From CAVQTK01 sp963716455 (lineage in GTDB: Bacteria > Pseudomonadota > Gammaproteobacteria > Coxiellales > Coxiellaceae), in contig CAVQTK010000013.1 of the NCBI GenBank assembly GCA_963716455.1, positions 141,901 to 205,900 on the forward strand: 64,000 bases of DNA. Direction: 5' to 3'. The stretch's first letter is position 1. Every line of letters starts with the position of its first letter. The notes beneath the pieces were generated by a model. That model was not told where the DNA came from. It saw only the letters and a program-made list of their open reading frames with translations, and ran no database searches. The position numbers and the translations under genes are program-made. This document shows, one piece after another, positions 1-8,684 of this stretch.

Positions 1-1119
1 CAATTATTAGTAACTAAAGCGCAGGAATATGGCATGGAAATTGCCTTAGACTTTGCTCTCCAATGCAGTCCTGAGCATCCGTATGTATACCAGCACCCTA
101 ATTGGTTTAACAACCGCCCCGATGGCACTATTCAATATGCAGAAAATCCACCCAAAAAATATCAGGATATTTATCCGCTTAATTTTCAATCGGAACAATG
201 GCAAAGTTTATGGAAAGAATGTAAAAATATTTTATTGTTTTGGATAAAACAAGGCATTCGCATTTTTCGCGTTGACAATCCTCATACCAAACCCTTCGTT
301 TTTTGGGAATGGTTAATTCGAGAAATTAAAAAGGCTTATCCAGAAGTTATTTTTTTAGCCGAGGCCTTTACTCGTCCGGCAGTGATGTATTATTTAGCAA
401 AACTAGGCTTTACTCAATCTTATACTTATTTTACTTGGCGTAATACTAAAGCTGAACTTACGCACTATTTCACCGAGCTTAACCAACCACCTATCTGCGA
501 ATTTTTTCGCCCACATCTTTGGCCTAATACCCCAGATATTTTGCATGAATATTTGCAAACTGGAGGACGGCCAGCTTTCATTGTTCGTCTGATTCTAGCC
601 GCAACCTTAGCCGGGAACTATGGAATTTATGGTCCAGCTTTTGAGCTATGTGTTGCAACACCGCGCGAAGCCGAAAGTGAAGAATATTTAGATTCTGAAA
701 AATATGAAATTAAACATTGGGATTTGGACGATCCCGCTAGTTTAAAACCAATTATTACCCTAGTTAATAAAATTCGTAAAGAAAACTCTAGTTTACATCA
801 AAACAACCTACACTTTCATTCCATCGATAACCCTCAACTTATAAGCTATAGCAAGGCAACTCCTGATTTTTCCAATATAATTGTTGTGGTGGTAAATTTA
901 GATCCGAAATATACCCAATCTGGATGGCTAGAATTGCCTATTCATACTTTTGGAATCCAAGCTCAAGAATCTTATTCTATGCACGATTTATTGAATAATA
1001 CCCAATATATATGGCAGGGACCGCGTAATTACATCGAATTAAACCCGCAAAAATTCCCTGCACACATTTTTCGCTTAAATTTGCATCACCATCGTGAACA
1101 GAATTTTGATAAATATTAA
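1..1119 (+). CDS. glgE: Alpha-1,4-glucan:maltose-1-phosphate maltosyltransferase, C-terminal part (5' end outside window)
   Basis: The frame is open from base 1, so the gene begins upstream of the window; the ATG at 34 is internal. The visible ~372 residues are about the C-terminal half of a family usually 650-700 aa long. GlgE transfers maltosyl units from maltose-1-phosphate onto alpha-1,4-glucans in the cytoplasm (GH13 fold). Diagnostic stretches are EIALDFALQCSP, YAENPPKKYQDIYP, the nucleophile region RIFRVDNPHTKP, the acid/base region IFLAEAFTRP, the segment FTQSYTYFTWRNTK, and TPDILHEYLQTGGRPAF. The end includes the usual small beta-rich C-terminal domain, so the 3' end looks intact. 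The next genes are convergent (liv operon). GlgE usually works with a maltokinase and trehalose synthase, which are not visible here. Confidence 0.93.
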   Translation, partial: QLLVTKAQEYGMEIALDFALQCSPEHPYVYQHPNWFNNRPDGTIQYAENPPKKYQDIYPLNFQSEQWQSLWKECKNILLFWIKQGIRIFRVDNPHTKPFVFWEWLIREIKKAYPEVIFLAEAFTRPAVMYYLAKLGFTQSYTYFTWRNTKAELTHYFTELNQPPICEFFRPHLWPNTPDILHEYLQTGGRPAFIVRLILAATLAGNYGIYGPAFELCVATPREAESEEYLDSEKYEIKHWDLDDPASLKPIITLVNKIRKENSSLHQNNLHFHSIDNPQLISYSKATPDFSNIIVVVVNLDPKYTQSGWLELPIHTFGIQAQESYSMHDLLNNTQYIWQGPRNYIELNPQKFPAHIFRLNLHHHREQNFDKY

Positions 1120-1190
1120 TCGCAGTCATTACGAATTGCATTCTGCGACGATGCCTAGAGAGAAATTAAAAGCGGTCATCACATGCAATC

Positions 1191-1877
1191 CTAATATCCG
1201 AGATACAAATCTTTAATTCGATTATGATTCATGAGCATAGTAGCATCGCCGCTAAGAGCAATATTTCCATTCTCCAAAACGTAAGCACGTTGCGCTAGAT
1301 TCAATGCCAGATGCGCATTTTGTTCTACCAACAAAATACTAACACCTTCAGCATGAATTTTTTTCAGTGCCGCGAAAACTTCAAGCATCAGTTTAGGAGC
1401 CAACCCCATTGAAGGCTCGTCTAATAATAATAGTTCAGGCTTGCGTAATAGCGCACGCGCAATAGCTAACATTTGTTGTTCACCACCAGATAAGGTTCCG
1501 GCAGCTTGTTTTTGCCGCTCCCGCAATCGCGGAAATAATTCATAAACTGAGTTAAAATCAATGGCACGCCCTCCCCAACCAGCGAGACGCAAATTCTCCA
1601 TAACTGTTAAGTCACTGAAAATACCCCTGCCTTCAGGCACATGGGCAATACCCAGTTGAATACGTTTATAGGCTGCGATCTTAGCTAAATCCTGACCATG
1701 ATATTTAATATTGCCTCGATAGTGCACTAAACCTGAAATTGCCCGCAAAGTTGAGGTTTTACCTGCACCGTTACCACCTAGTAAAGCCACGATCTCGTTA
1801 TTTGCTACCTGCAGGGAAATATCATGTAGTGCAGGGATAGTTCCATATTTTAAATTAAGTTGTGAAATGTTTAACAC
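1191..1877 (-). CDS. livF: Branched-chain amino-acid ABC transporter ATP-binding protein LivF
   Basis: Second ATPase of the high-affinity branched-chain amino-acid (LIV) importer, on the cytoplasmic face. The 228 residues match the usual LivF length. Walker A is GGNGAGKT at residues 34-41, the signature is LSGGEQQMLAIARAL near residue 128, and Walker B is LLLLDEPSMGLAP near residue 150, followed by LLVEQNAHLAL. It overlaps the 3' end of livG by 7 bases and is the last gene of livK-H-M-G-F, so it is probably translationally coupled. The specific substrate is inferred from family and gene order; HAAT-family transporters can also take urea or short-chain amides. Confidence 0.93.
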   Translation of the reverse strand: MLNISQLNLKYGTIPALHDISLQVANNEIVALLGGNGAGKTSTLRAISGLVHYRGNIKYHGQDLAKIAAYKRIQLGIAHVPEGRGIFSDLTVMENLRLAGWGGRAIDFNSVYELFPRLRERQKQAAGTLSGGEQQMLAIARALLRKPELLLLDEPSMGLAPKLMLEVFAALKKIHAEGVSILLVEQNAHLALNLAQRAYVLENGNIALSGDATMLMNHNRIKDLYLGY

Positions 1878-2629
1878 GGGCCGCCTAAATAAGATTTTAT
1901 AACTTCTGGGTGATTACGAATCATTTCCTGGTCACCTTCGGCGATAATTTTACCAAAATTTAACACTATGATACGCTGACATAATGACATCACAAAACGC
2001 ATTTGATGATCGATTAATATAATCGCTAATGCTCTTTCCTGCTGTATTTCCCGAATTAAAAGACTCAACTGTTTGGTTTCTTGAGGATTCATACCACAAG
2101 CAGGTTCATCCAGTAACAAAACTTTCGGATTGGTCGCTAATGCCCGAGCAATTTCAAGTCGTCGTTGCAAACCATAAGGTAAATCAGCTGCCCTTGATTC
2201 AGCGTATTGGGCTAATCCAAAGTACTGCAGCAGATTATAAGCTTCATCAAAAATGACTTTCTCCCCCTTTCGAAATGAAGATTGACGAGTGAACACAGAG
2301 ATTAAGCCATAATAACCACCGATCGCAATTTTGATGTTGTCCAATACTGAAAGTTTTTTAAATAACCGAATGTTCTGAAAAGTACGCCCAATACCCGCAC
2401 GAGTAATTTGATCAGTGGACAAACCATTTAACAGTTGTTCATCCAAAATTATCTTGCCATGCTGTAATCGATAAATACCACATAATAAATTAAATAGTGT
2501 GGTTTTACCTGCACCATTAGGGCCGATAACCCCAACAATCTCACCAGAATGGATGGTAAGGTTAAAGTCAGTGATCGCTTTCAGACCTTTAAAAGCATGT
2601 GACAAATTTTGCACCGTTAATGAACTCAT
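1871..2629 (-). CDS. livG: Branched-chain amino-acid ABC transporter ATP-binding protein LivG
   Basis: First ATPase of the LIV importer, 252 residues as expected. Walker A GPNGAGKT lies at residues 36-43. The LivG-specific stretch GIGRTFQNIRLF follows, with the LivG-type insert before the signature LPYGLQRRLEIARAL, then Walker B VLLLDEPACGMNP and the H-loop IILIDHQMRFV. It overlaps livM by 4 bases and livF by 7 bases, so the operon is tightly packed. No frameshift is seen. Confidence 0.94.
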   Translation of the reverse strand: MSSLTVQNLSHAFKGLKAITDFNLTIHSGEIVGVIGPNGAGKTTLFNLLCGIYRLQHGKIILDEQLLNGLSTDQITRAGIGRTFQNIRLFKKLSVLDNIKIAIGGYYGLISVFTRQSSFRKGEKVIFDEAYNLLQYFGLAQYAESRAADLPYGLQRRLEIARALATNPKVLLLDEPACGMNPQETKQLSLLIREIQQERALAIILIDHQMRFVMSLCQRIIVLNFGKIIAEGDQEMIRNHPEVIKSYLGGPC

Positions 2630-3573
2630 GTTTTAATGGCGCTTTTGGAGCGAAGATATTTTCCATAGGGACGAAAGAAGAAAAATTCTTTATATCCCAT
2701 AATACCCGATGGACGAAAAATCATTAACAATATTAAAACAACAGGCATTATTACCATACGCCATGCACCTAGCGGTCGCAAAGCTTCCATTAAAAGAGTA
2801 TAAACTGTACCACTAATAATCGAACCACTTAATGACCCTGCACCACCTAAATAAACCATGATTAATATGTCCGTAGATTTAGAAAGATTAAATATTGCCG
2901 GATTAATAAACTGCAGTAGATGAGCATAAAGTCCTCCAGCAATACCGGTAAAGAAAGCTGAAATGGCAAATGCTAAGATTTTAGCTTGCCTGGTATTTAC
3001 TCCCATTAATCTAGCGACCATTTCATCTTCGCGTATAGCTAAAATATTACGCCCAAAACGTGAGTAAATTAGATTGCGCATTAATAATAATGTCATCACC
3101 AACCAGAAAAATACCCATGATAAAGATGTGAGGTGGCTAATGCCTGACAAACCACGTGCACCTCCAATACTTTGTATATTTTCAATAACAGATTTGACAA
3201 TCATCAAAAATGCCAATGTTAAAATTGCTAAATAATCTCCGCGTGTTCTAAATGACAATAAAGCAATTACCACACCCGCAATTGCAGCAGCAATTCCACC
3301 AGACAAAATGCTCACTATAAAAAAACTGGATGAAAAAGCGTGCAGGGTTAATAAACTGGCTACATAAGCACCAATAGACATAAAACCAGCATGCCCGACT
3401 GAAAACTCACCCATGAATCCATTTACTACATTTAAACTTAAAGTGAGGATGATATTAATTCCGACCATCATCAGCAGCAATTGATAGTAATTACTTAACC
3501 AATGAAATTGTGATACTAGAAAACTTAATAGCCCAAAAACCATAACAATGGCTATTAAAATATATTTGCGCAT
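2626..3573 (-). CDS. livM: Branched-chain amino-acid ABC transporter permease LivM
   Basis: Inner-membrane permease of the LIV importer, 315 residues, with about nine hydrophobic segments. Family stretches visible are LNVVNGFMGEFSVGHAGFMSIGAY near residue 50, the EAA-like loop REDEMVARLMGVN and LGGAGSLSGSIISGTVY. It pairs with LivH (1-base gap on the 5' side) and overlaps livG by 4 bases. The C-terminal ~25 residues after the final FRPSGIMG motif are basic and aromatic, a modest extension. Confidence 0.92.
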   Translation of the reverse strand: MRKYILIAIVMVFGLLSFLVSQFHWLSNYYQLLLMMVGINIILTLSLNVVNGFMGEFSVGHAGFMSIGAYVASLLTLHAFSSSFFIVSILSGGIAAAIAGVVIALLSFRTRGDYLAILTLAFLMIVKSVIENIQSIGGARGLSGISHLTSLSWVFFWLVMTLLLMRNLIYSRFGRNILAIREDEMVARLMGVNTRQAKILAFAISAFFTGIAGGLYAHLLQFINPAIFNLSKSTDILIMVYLGGAGSLSGSIISGTVYTLLMEALRPLGAWRMVIMPVVLILLMIFRPSGIMGYKEFFFFRPYGKYLRSKSAIKT

Positions 3574-3574
3574 G

Positions 3575-4450
3575 CTACACTTTTTCCATTAACATGCCCC
3601 CAAATAAACCACGGGGGCGGAAAATCAAAAACAGCACTAACAAACCAAATGCAGCGAAGTCACGATAGCTTGACGGAAAAAAGGAGACCATATAAATTTC
3701 TATCCCGCCTAATACGAATCCCCCCACCATGGCGCCACGAATATTACCAATACCACCCACTACCGCCGCTACAAACGCCTTCCAGCCAAGACTTATACCC
3801 ATATAAGGATCAATGACCGGATAAGATTGTGCATACAAAACGCCGGCTGCTCCGGCTAGAGCACCACTAATAGCAAATGTATACATAACAATACGGTTCA
3901 GAGGCACACCAATTAAGATCAATTCTTGACTATTATTTGCGATCGCTCGTTGCGCCAAACCTAGCAGAGTATGACGAGACTGCCAATCCAGCATGAACAT
4001 CAAAACCACACTAATGGCAATAATAAGAATCTGCAACAAAGAAACAGTAATGTCTGTAATATGCCAAATATAATTAGGGATTAAAGTAGGAACAAATTGG
4101 GGATAAGGATTTTGTATCAGAAATAAATGCTCAATGATTAAACCACAGGCTAATGCGGTAATCAGCATAGAAACTTTAGGTGCTTTGCGTAGTGGTCTAT
4201 AAGCAAGTTGTTCCACACAAACTGAAATTAAAGCGCCGCCAAGCATGCCTAGGATTAAACTAAACCCAAAACCAAAATGTAGACCAATGGCGCTATACAA
4301 TCCAATAAATGCACCAGCCATGAAAATATCGCCATGGGCAAAATTAAATAAGCGTAAAATGCCATACACTAAGCTATAACCGAGTGCTATCAATGCATAA
4401 ATACTGCCAAGCTGAATGGCATTTAATGATTGTTGTAAAAAATAATTCAT
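3575..4450 (-). CDS. livH: Branched-chain amino-acid ABC transporter permease LivH
   Basis: Second inner-membrane permease of the LIV importer, 291 residues, almost entirely hydrophobic helices. Diagnostic stretches are LNAIQLGSIYALIALGYSLVYGILRLFNFAHGD at the N-terminus (shown here in outline only), the loop LAQRAIANN, GWKAFVAAVVGGIGNIRGA and the C-terminal FLIFRPRGLFG. Its start overlaps the last base of the livK stop, so it is likely translationally coupled to the binding protein. Confidence 0.93.
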   Translation of the reverse strand: MNYFLQQSLNAIQLGSIYALIALGYSLVYGILRLFNFAHGDIFMAGAFIGLYSAIGLHFGFGFSLILGMLGGALISVCVEQLAYRPLRKAPKVSMLITALACGLIIEHLFLIQNPYPQFVPTLIPNYIWHITDITVSLLQILIIAISVVLMFMLDWQSRHTLLGLAQRAIANNSQELILIGVPLNRIVMYTFAISGALAGAAGVLYAQSYPVIDPYMGISLGWKAFVAAVVGGIGNIRGAMVGGFVLGGIEIYMVSFFPSSYRDFAAFGLLVLFLIFRPRGLFGGMLMEKV

Positions 4451-5619
4451 CAGTCAGACTTGGCGCTAGAAACCCAAATAAATTGGTTACCTTTAACCTG
4501 CATAATAACTGCGCTTTTTATCGGATCACCTGAGCCAGCACTATATTTAATGACGCCGGTTACGCCTGTAAAGGCAGGTAATATTGGGATAGTGTCACGA
4601 ATAGTTTGACGGTCTAATGTCCCAGCCGCTGCAATTGCTTTAAGCAAAACCTGAGCAGCATCATAACTCAAAGCAGCTACATCGTCAGGGATCTTACCAT
4701 AAGCTTTTTTATAATCTGCAACAAACTTACGAGTCGCTTCAGTTTTCGCATCAGGAGAATAATGATTGGCAAAATAAGCACCTTCCACAGCACCATTGGA
4801 AAGTTTCAGCAATTCTGGGCTGCTCCAGGCATCGCTACCCAACAAAGGCACCCCCACCCCTAAACGCTTAGCCTGTTGCGCAATAAGAGGAACATCATTG
4901 TAATAGGCCGGCAAAAACAGAACCTCAGGGTGTGCTGCTTTAATCTTGGTTAACTGTGCTGAAAAATCTTTATCGTTAGTGGTATAGCTTTCAAAGGCCA
5001 CCACTTTACCACTCAGCTTTTCAAAATACTTTTTAAATATATCTGCCTGGCTGGTGGGTGCTTCAGAAGAAACATCGTATAAAATTGCGGCAGTTTTGTA
5101 CTTTAGGTCTTTACGAGCAAAATTGGCTAACACTCGACCTTCAAATGGATCAGTAAAACAGGCGCGAAATACATACTGTTTAGGTTGACCCGTCTTAGAA
5201 TTGATTGTGGCTTTAGGATTAGTAGACCATGGCGTAATTAGTACTGTTTTTCTAACTTCAGCTATTTCTGCAGCCGGAATAGCGCCCAAACTGGCATTTG
5301 GCCCAATAATAGCCACCACATTATCTTGCGAAATTAATTCTTGAGCCGCTGACGCCGATTGATCTGCTTGTCCTCCGTTATCCTGAATAAAAAGTTTGAC
5401 CGGCATTTTCTTACCATCGATAGCAATACCCCCTTGGTCATTAATTTCTTTAACAGCCAATTCAATACCATTTTTACTTGAAGCTCCTACTGCTGGGATG
5501 CTACCGGTTAATTCGGCAATTGCACCGATATTAATGCTATTGCTTGCTGACTTGTGTTTTTCGCAACCACCAATCATTAAACCCAAAATAACCAATAATG
5601 AAATTATGAGTTTTTTCAT
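4450..5619 (-). CDS. livK: Branched-chain amino-acid ABC transporter substrate-binding lipoprotein LivK-type
   Basis: Periplasmic binding protein feeding the LivHMGF permease. I place the start at the ATG at 5617-5619, giving a lipoprotein signal peptide (MKKLIISLLVILGLMIGGC) whose lipobox cysteine follows Gly-Gly. Upstream in-frame codons would put a charged stretch before the signal. An AAGAG sequence sits about 7 bases before this ATG. The mature protein has the Peripla_BP_6 pattern: INIGAIAELTGSIPAVGASSKNGIELA, AAIIGPNASLGAIPAAEIAE and later ALSYDAAQVLLKAI. First gene of the operon, so the 5620-6014 interval should hold its promoter. The ligand is inferred from family only. Confidence 0.91.
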   Translation of the reverse strand: MKKLIISLLVILGLMIGGCEKHKSASNSINIGAIAELTGSIPAVGASSKNGIELAVKEINDQGGIAIDGKKMPVKLFIQDNGGQADQSASAAQELISQDNVVAIIGPNASLGAIPAAEIAEVRKTVLITPWSTNPKATINSKTGQPKQYVFRACFTDPFEGRVLANFARKDLKYKTAAILYDVSSEAPTSQADIFKKYFEKLSGKVVAFESYTTNDKDFSAQLTKIKAAHPEVLFLPAYYNDVPLIAQQAKRLGVGVPLLGSDAWSSPELLKLSNGAVEGAYFANHYSPDAKTEATRKFVADYKKAYGKIPDDVAALSYDAAQVLLKAIAAAGTLDRQTIRDTIPILPAFTGVTGVIKYSAGSGDPIKSAVIMQVKGNQFIWVSSAKSD

Positions 5620-5700
5620 AACCACTCTTTTATTCCTCGAAACAAAGCTAACAAAAGATAAAGTACGTTTAAAGTCCATGACAATTCATCAATTGGACAA

Positions 5701-5955
5701 AAAAACTGTATCACAAACAATGTATTTAAGGGAAGCCCCCCATTAAGATCAAGTAAATTTTAATCTTCCCTTAAGGCTAATCCGATAAACTGTATCTCAA
5801 GCTAGTCATTGCCAGGCCTCATAAGTGGCCGTGGTAATACAGGAAATATCCAAACTAAATGCCTTCCTTGTCATTGATTCAAATTGAACCCCCTGGTTAT
5901 TTTTAAGTCTCCCTTAAGGTTAATCATATAAACTATACACTGAACTTAAAAACTG
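5701..5955. repeat. Imperfect direct and inverted repeats between livK and the surface-protein gene
   Basis: This divergent intergenic region contains two near-identical ~33-base units at about 5764-5796 and 5908-5941, sharing the core CCCTTAAGG-TAATC-ATAAACT-TA. A 10-base inverted copy, TTAAGGGAAG at 5726-5735, faces CTTCCCTTAA at 5765-5774. AAACTGTA-like words also recur near 5704, 5787 and 5951. The repeats sit where both divergent promoters should be, so they could bind a regulator, but they could equally be a decayed small mobile repeat. Nothing else is recognised between 5620 and 6014. Confidence 0.5.
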
Positions 5956-6014
5956 TAAATAAATAATAAAGATTAAGTAATTGAAAAATAAAAATTAAAA
6001 AAACAGGTAAAGAT

Positions 6015-8684
6015 ATGAGTAAAAGATTATTTTCTAACCTATCCACCATCGTTGCTACCCTAGCCCTTTCTTTGGGATTGATAGCCCAACCCACTTGGGC
6101 TGCCGCTCCAAATGGTGAGTTACAGAACGATGCCCAATTTACCTGTGCGTCCGCCATTGACCTTATGGAATGTATCCAAAGAACGAATTCTTCGGCTACA
6201 GCTACTCAGCCTGCTGACATTAAAAACATGTCTATTAATACCAGTAGCCTAAATATCAGCAGCCCACTTACTGCGGGAGTCCGTTATGATAACGATTTGG
6301 GCTGGATTTTAGATGCAGCTTATGCCCAAGCGTTTTATAACGCTGCTGTTGGCTTAAAAATGAGCGTAGGCCCCAATGAACATCGCGCTAACGTTACCTT
6401 AGGTACAGCGCTTACCGACAAGCAGCAAATTAAATTAACTTACGAATATTTAAGCCAAAATCTTCCCTTTGATTTTGTTACCGGCGCCGTCAATGAATGG
6501 GTCAGCCAAAATGCTTTCGGCGCAGCTTACCGTTATCTATTTAATTACAAATTATTACATAGTTTTGATTTAAGCGGTACTTATATTAAAGCCAATAGTA
6601 AAAAATTGTCGCAAGTGGATATGGGCGAAGATGAATTATCTGACGTCAATAAACGTCATATCGCTGGCGGCGAAGAAAGAACCGTTATGGGTTCCCTCAC
6701 CTTAACTCCTTTTACTCATACCTCGCTTAAAATTGGTGCAGGTTATAGTCAAATCGCCTATAACACTCTTTATGAAGATAATCAGAAAAATACCACTCTT
6801 GCTTATACCGCTGATTTATCGCAATTACTTACTAGTACCACCAAGATCACCGCATCTATTAACAACACTGCAGCCAGCCGTAACCATTCCGCTAAAATCA
6901 GTCAAATTTTACCCGGTAGTCTAGAAGCCAGCGTTTCCGGACAATATGCCGTCGGCGCCGGTGAATTAGCCGACAGTAGCAGCCTCACCGCCAGCTTATC
7001 TTACCCTGCACCTAAGAATTATTCCGAAGGTGGCATGGCCAAAGTTCTAGGCGCTTTAAAAGAATGGGTTAAAACTCCAGTGGTCACTTCCACTCGCGTA
7101 TTAGCTATTAAAGATGAACAAATAGCTAGATTAGTCATTGATAAAAACAACCCTATGCCTAATCAGATTGTGATTATTGGAAAAAAGCTCTCCCCAATCG
7201 AGACCCAACGTTATTTTAAATTTGATCCAGAAATTTTTGATAAAGTCAGCTACCAAGTGACTATTCTACCTACTGCTGATTCGAATGCTCAGCCCGTTCC
7301 CCTTAGCCAGCTCAAGTTGGCATTAACCAGTGATGCGTACCACGCTACCTTATCCTCTACAGAAGGCATGCCTGTTAGGGCTTTAACTCCAGGATCTTAC
7401 AACGTTACTTTCACTGCAAATGGTGTTCGTAAAAATCAAACGGTTGCCTCAACCAACAGTTCTTTTCAACTTGAAGTAAGACAAGATACCAGTCTACCGG
7501 CTCCTACTTGGAAAAATAACTACAAGCTCCCCACTGCAAAAGGGGACACAGCCTACGAATTTCTTTTAAGAAATTTAATTCAGGACAATACTGGATTACC
7601 CGAAGGAGATAATTACACCTTCACTCTAAAAAGCTCTAATGAAGATGGGTCCACCCCACCCAATTGGATTCGATTAAGCGAAGATAAGCAGTCTTTAATT
7701 AGCGATAAAGTTCCTCTCGATGCACAATCTAGTGCACCTATAACCTTAGGGGTTAAGAGTAATGTCAGCGGTAATTCAGCAGAAGATCAACCATTCACCA
7801 TTACCGTAACAAACATTGGAACACCTCCGGAATGGAATGGGCAACAAGAGTTAGCCGGTGCTAAATATTTTGATGATTCTTATAGAATAGATTTAAAAAA
7901 CAACATCACTTCGGACGGCTACGATGGTAGTAACTCTTTAGAATTTAGTTTAGTCAATGGCAATACTGCACCTCTACCAACAGGATTTACCTTATCTAAA
8001 GAGGGAATTATTACGGGTAAAGGCGTATTAAACGACGTAAATAAGACTTTTTACTTTACCGTACAAGCTAAGAATACAAAAACAACCTTCACCAAAGATC
8101 AGGTATTTAACATTACCGTGATACCTAATCCTAGATTAGAACAATTACAACCAATTTGGAAGAGTGAAAATGGTGCCGAAAAAAGGTTACCTGCAGCTTC
8201 AGTGCGCAGCCGCTATTCCGAGCCCAATACCCTTGAACCTGTTAAATTAACCAGCTATGTCATCCCTACCAACAATGTCAACAGCATTCCAGACGAAATT
8301 AAATTCGAAGTTACACCAGGAACTTGTAGCGTTTGGTTATCTTGGGATGCAACAGGGCTCTCAGGGTCACAACCACCTGGCGATCCAGATGCCGGCACTT
8401 GTACAGTGGGCACAATTAAAGCTACTAGTGTAGGTAGCAACTTATCTAGTGAATTCACAGGGAAAAGCATAAATGTCGGTTACGAAATAAGGTGGAATAC
8501 TGAAGCTCAATTAGTAAACCCAATCTATAAATCAACTGATCCTTATCAAATAGATCTAAATGGCGTTGACAATCAAGTTAAGCCCTATTTCAAAAATGGC
8601 ATTCAAGGTGATGTTTTTACTTTCAAAAATATCCGCACTGGAAATATCTTGAATTTAGTAACCAATGGCTCAATCAACAGCTAA
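6015..8684 (+). CDS. Large exported surface protein: signal peptide, predicted beta-barrel, Ig/cadherin-like repeats (truncated)
   Basis: 889 residues to the first stop. Residues 1-30 are a Sec signal peptide ending QPTWAAA. Residues ~60-340 show alternating polar/aromatic strands typical of an outer-membrane beta-barrel (for example GVRYDNDLGWILDAAYAQAF, TLAYTADLSQLL). From ~490 on there are repeated Ig/cadherin-like modules marked by P-x-W entries (PAPTWKNNYKLP, TPPEWNGQQELA, LQPIWKSENG) and He_PIG-type sentences such as LPTGFTLSKEGIITGKG. A barrel followed by an Ig-repeat passenger resembles the intimin/invasin (type Ve) layout, but I see no convincing family signature, so function as an adhesin is inference. 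Coding signal continues in shifted frames after the stop, so this is the 5' part of a longer gene. Confidence 0.75.
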   Translation: MSKRLFSNLSTIVATLALSLGLIAQPTWAAAPNGELQNDAQFTCASAIDLMECIQRTNSSATATQPADIKNMSINTSSLNISSPLTAGVRYDNDLGWILDAAYAQAFYNAAVGLKMSVGPNEHRANVTLGTALTDKQQIKLTYEYLSQNLPFDFVTGAVNEWVSQNAFGAAYRYLFNYKLLHSFDLSGTYIKANSKKLSQVDMGEDELSDVNKRHIAGGEERTVMGSLTLTPFTHTSLKIGAGYSQIAYNTLYEDNQKNTTLAYTADLSQLLTSTTKITASINNTAASRNHSAKISQILPGSLEASVSGQYAVGAGELADSSSLTASLSYPAPKNYSEGGMAKVLGALKEWVKTPVVTSTRVLAIKDEQIARLVIDKNNPMPNQIVIIGKKLSPIETQRYFKFDPEIFDKVSYQVTILPTADSNAQPVPLSQLKLALTSDAYHATLSSTEGMPVRALTPGSYNVTFTANGVRKNQTVASTNSSFQLEVRQDTSLPAPTWKNNYKLPTAKGDTAYEFLLRNLIQDNTGLPEGDNYTFTLKSSNEDGSTPPNWIRLSEDKQSLISDKVPLDAQSSAPITLGVKSNVSGNSAEDQPFTITVTNIGTPPEWNGQQELAGAKYFDDSYRIDLKNNITSDGYDGSNSLEFSLVNGNTAPLPTGFTLSKEGIITGKGVLNDVNKTFYFTVQAKNTKTTFTKDQVFNITVIPNPRLEQLQPIWKSENGAEKRLPAASVRSRYSEPNTLEPVKLTSYVIPTNNVNSIPDEIKFEVTPGTCSVWLSWDATGLSGSQPPGDPDAGTCTVGTIKATSVGSNLSSEFTGKSINVGYEIRWNTEAQLVNPIYKSTDPYQIDLNGVDNQVKPYFKNGIQGDVFTFKNIRTGNILNLVTNGSINS

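Noticed and set aside
5933..6157. 74-codon minus-strand frame overlapping the surface-protein start
   Set aside because: Antisense to a clear signal peptide; no homology or RBS.
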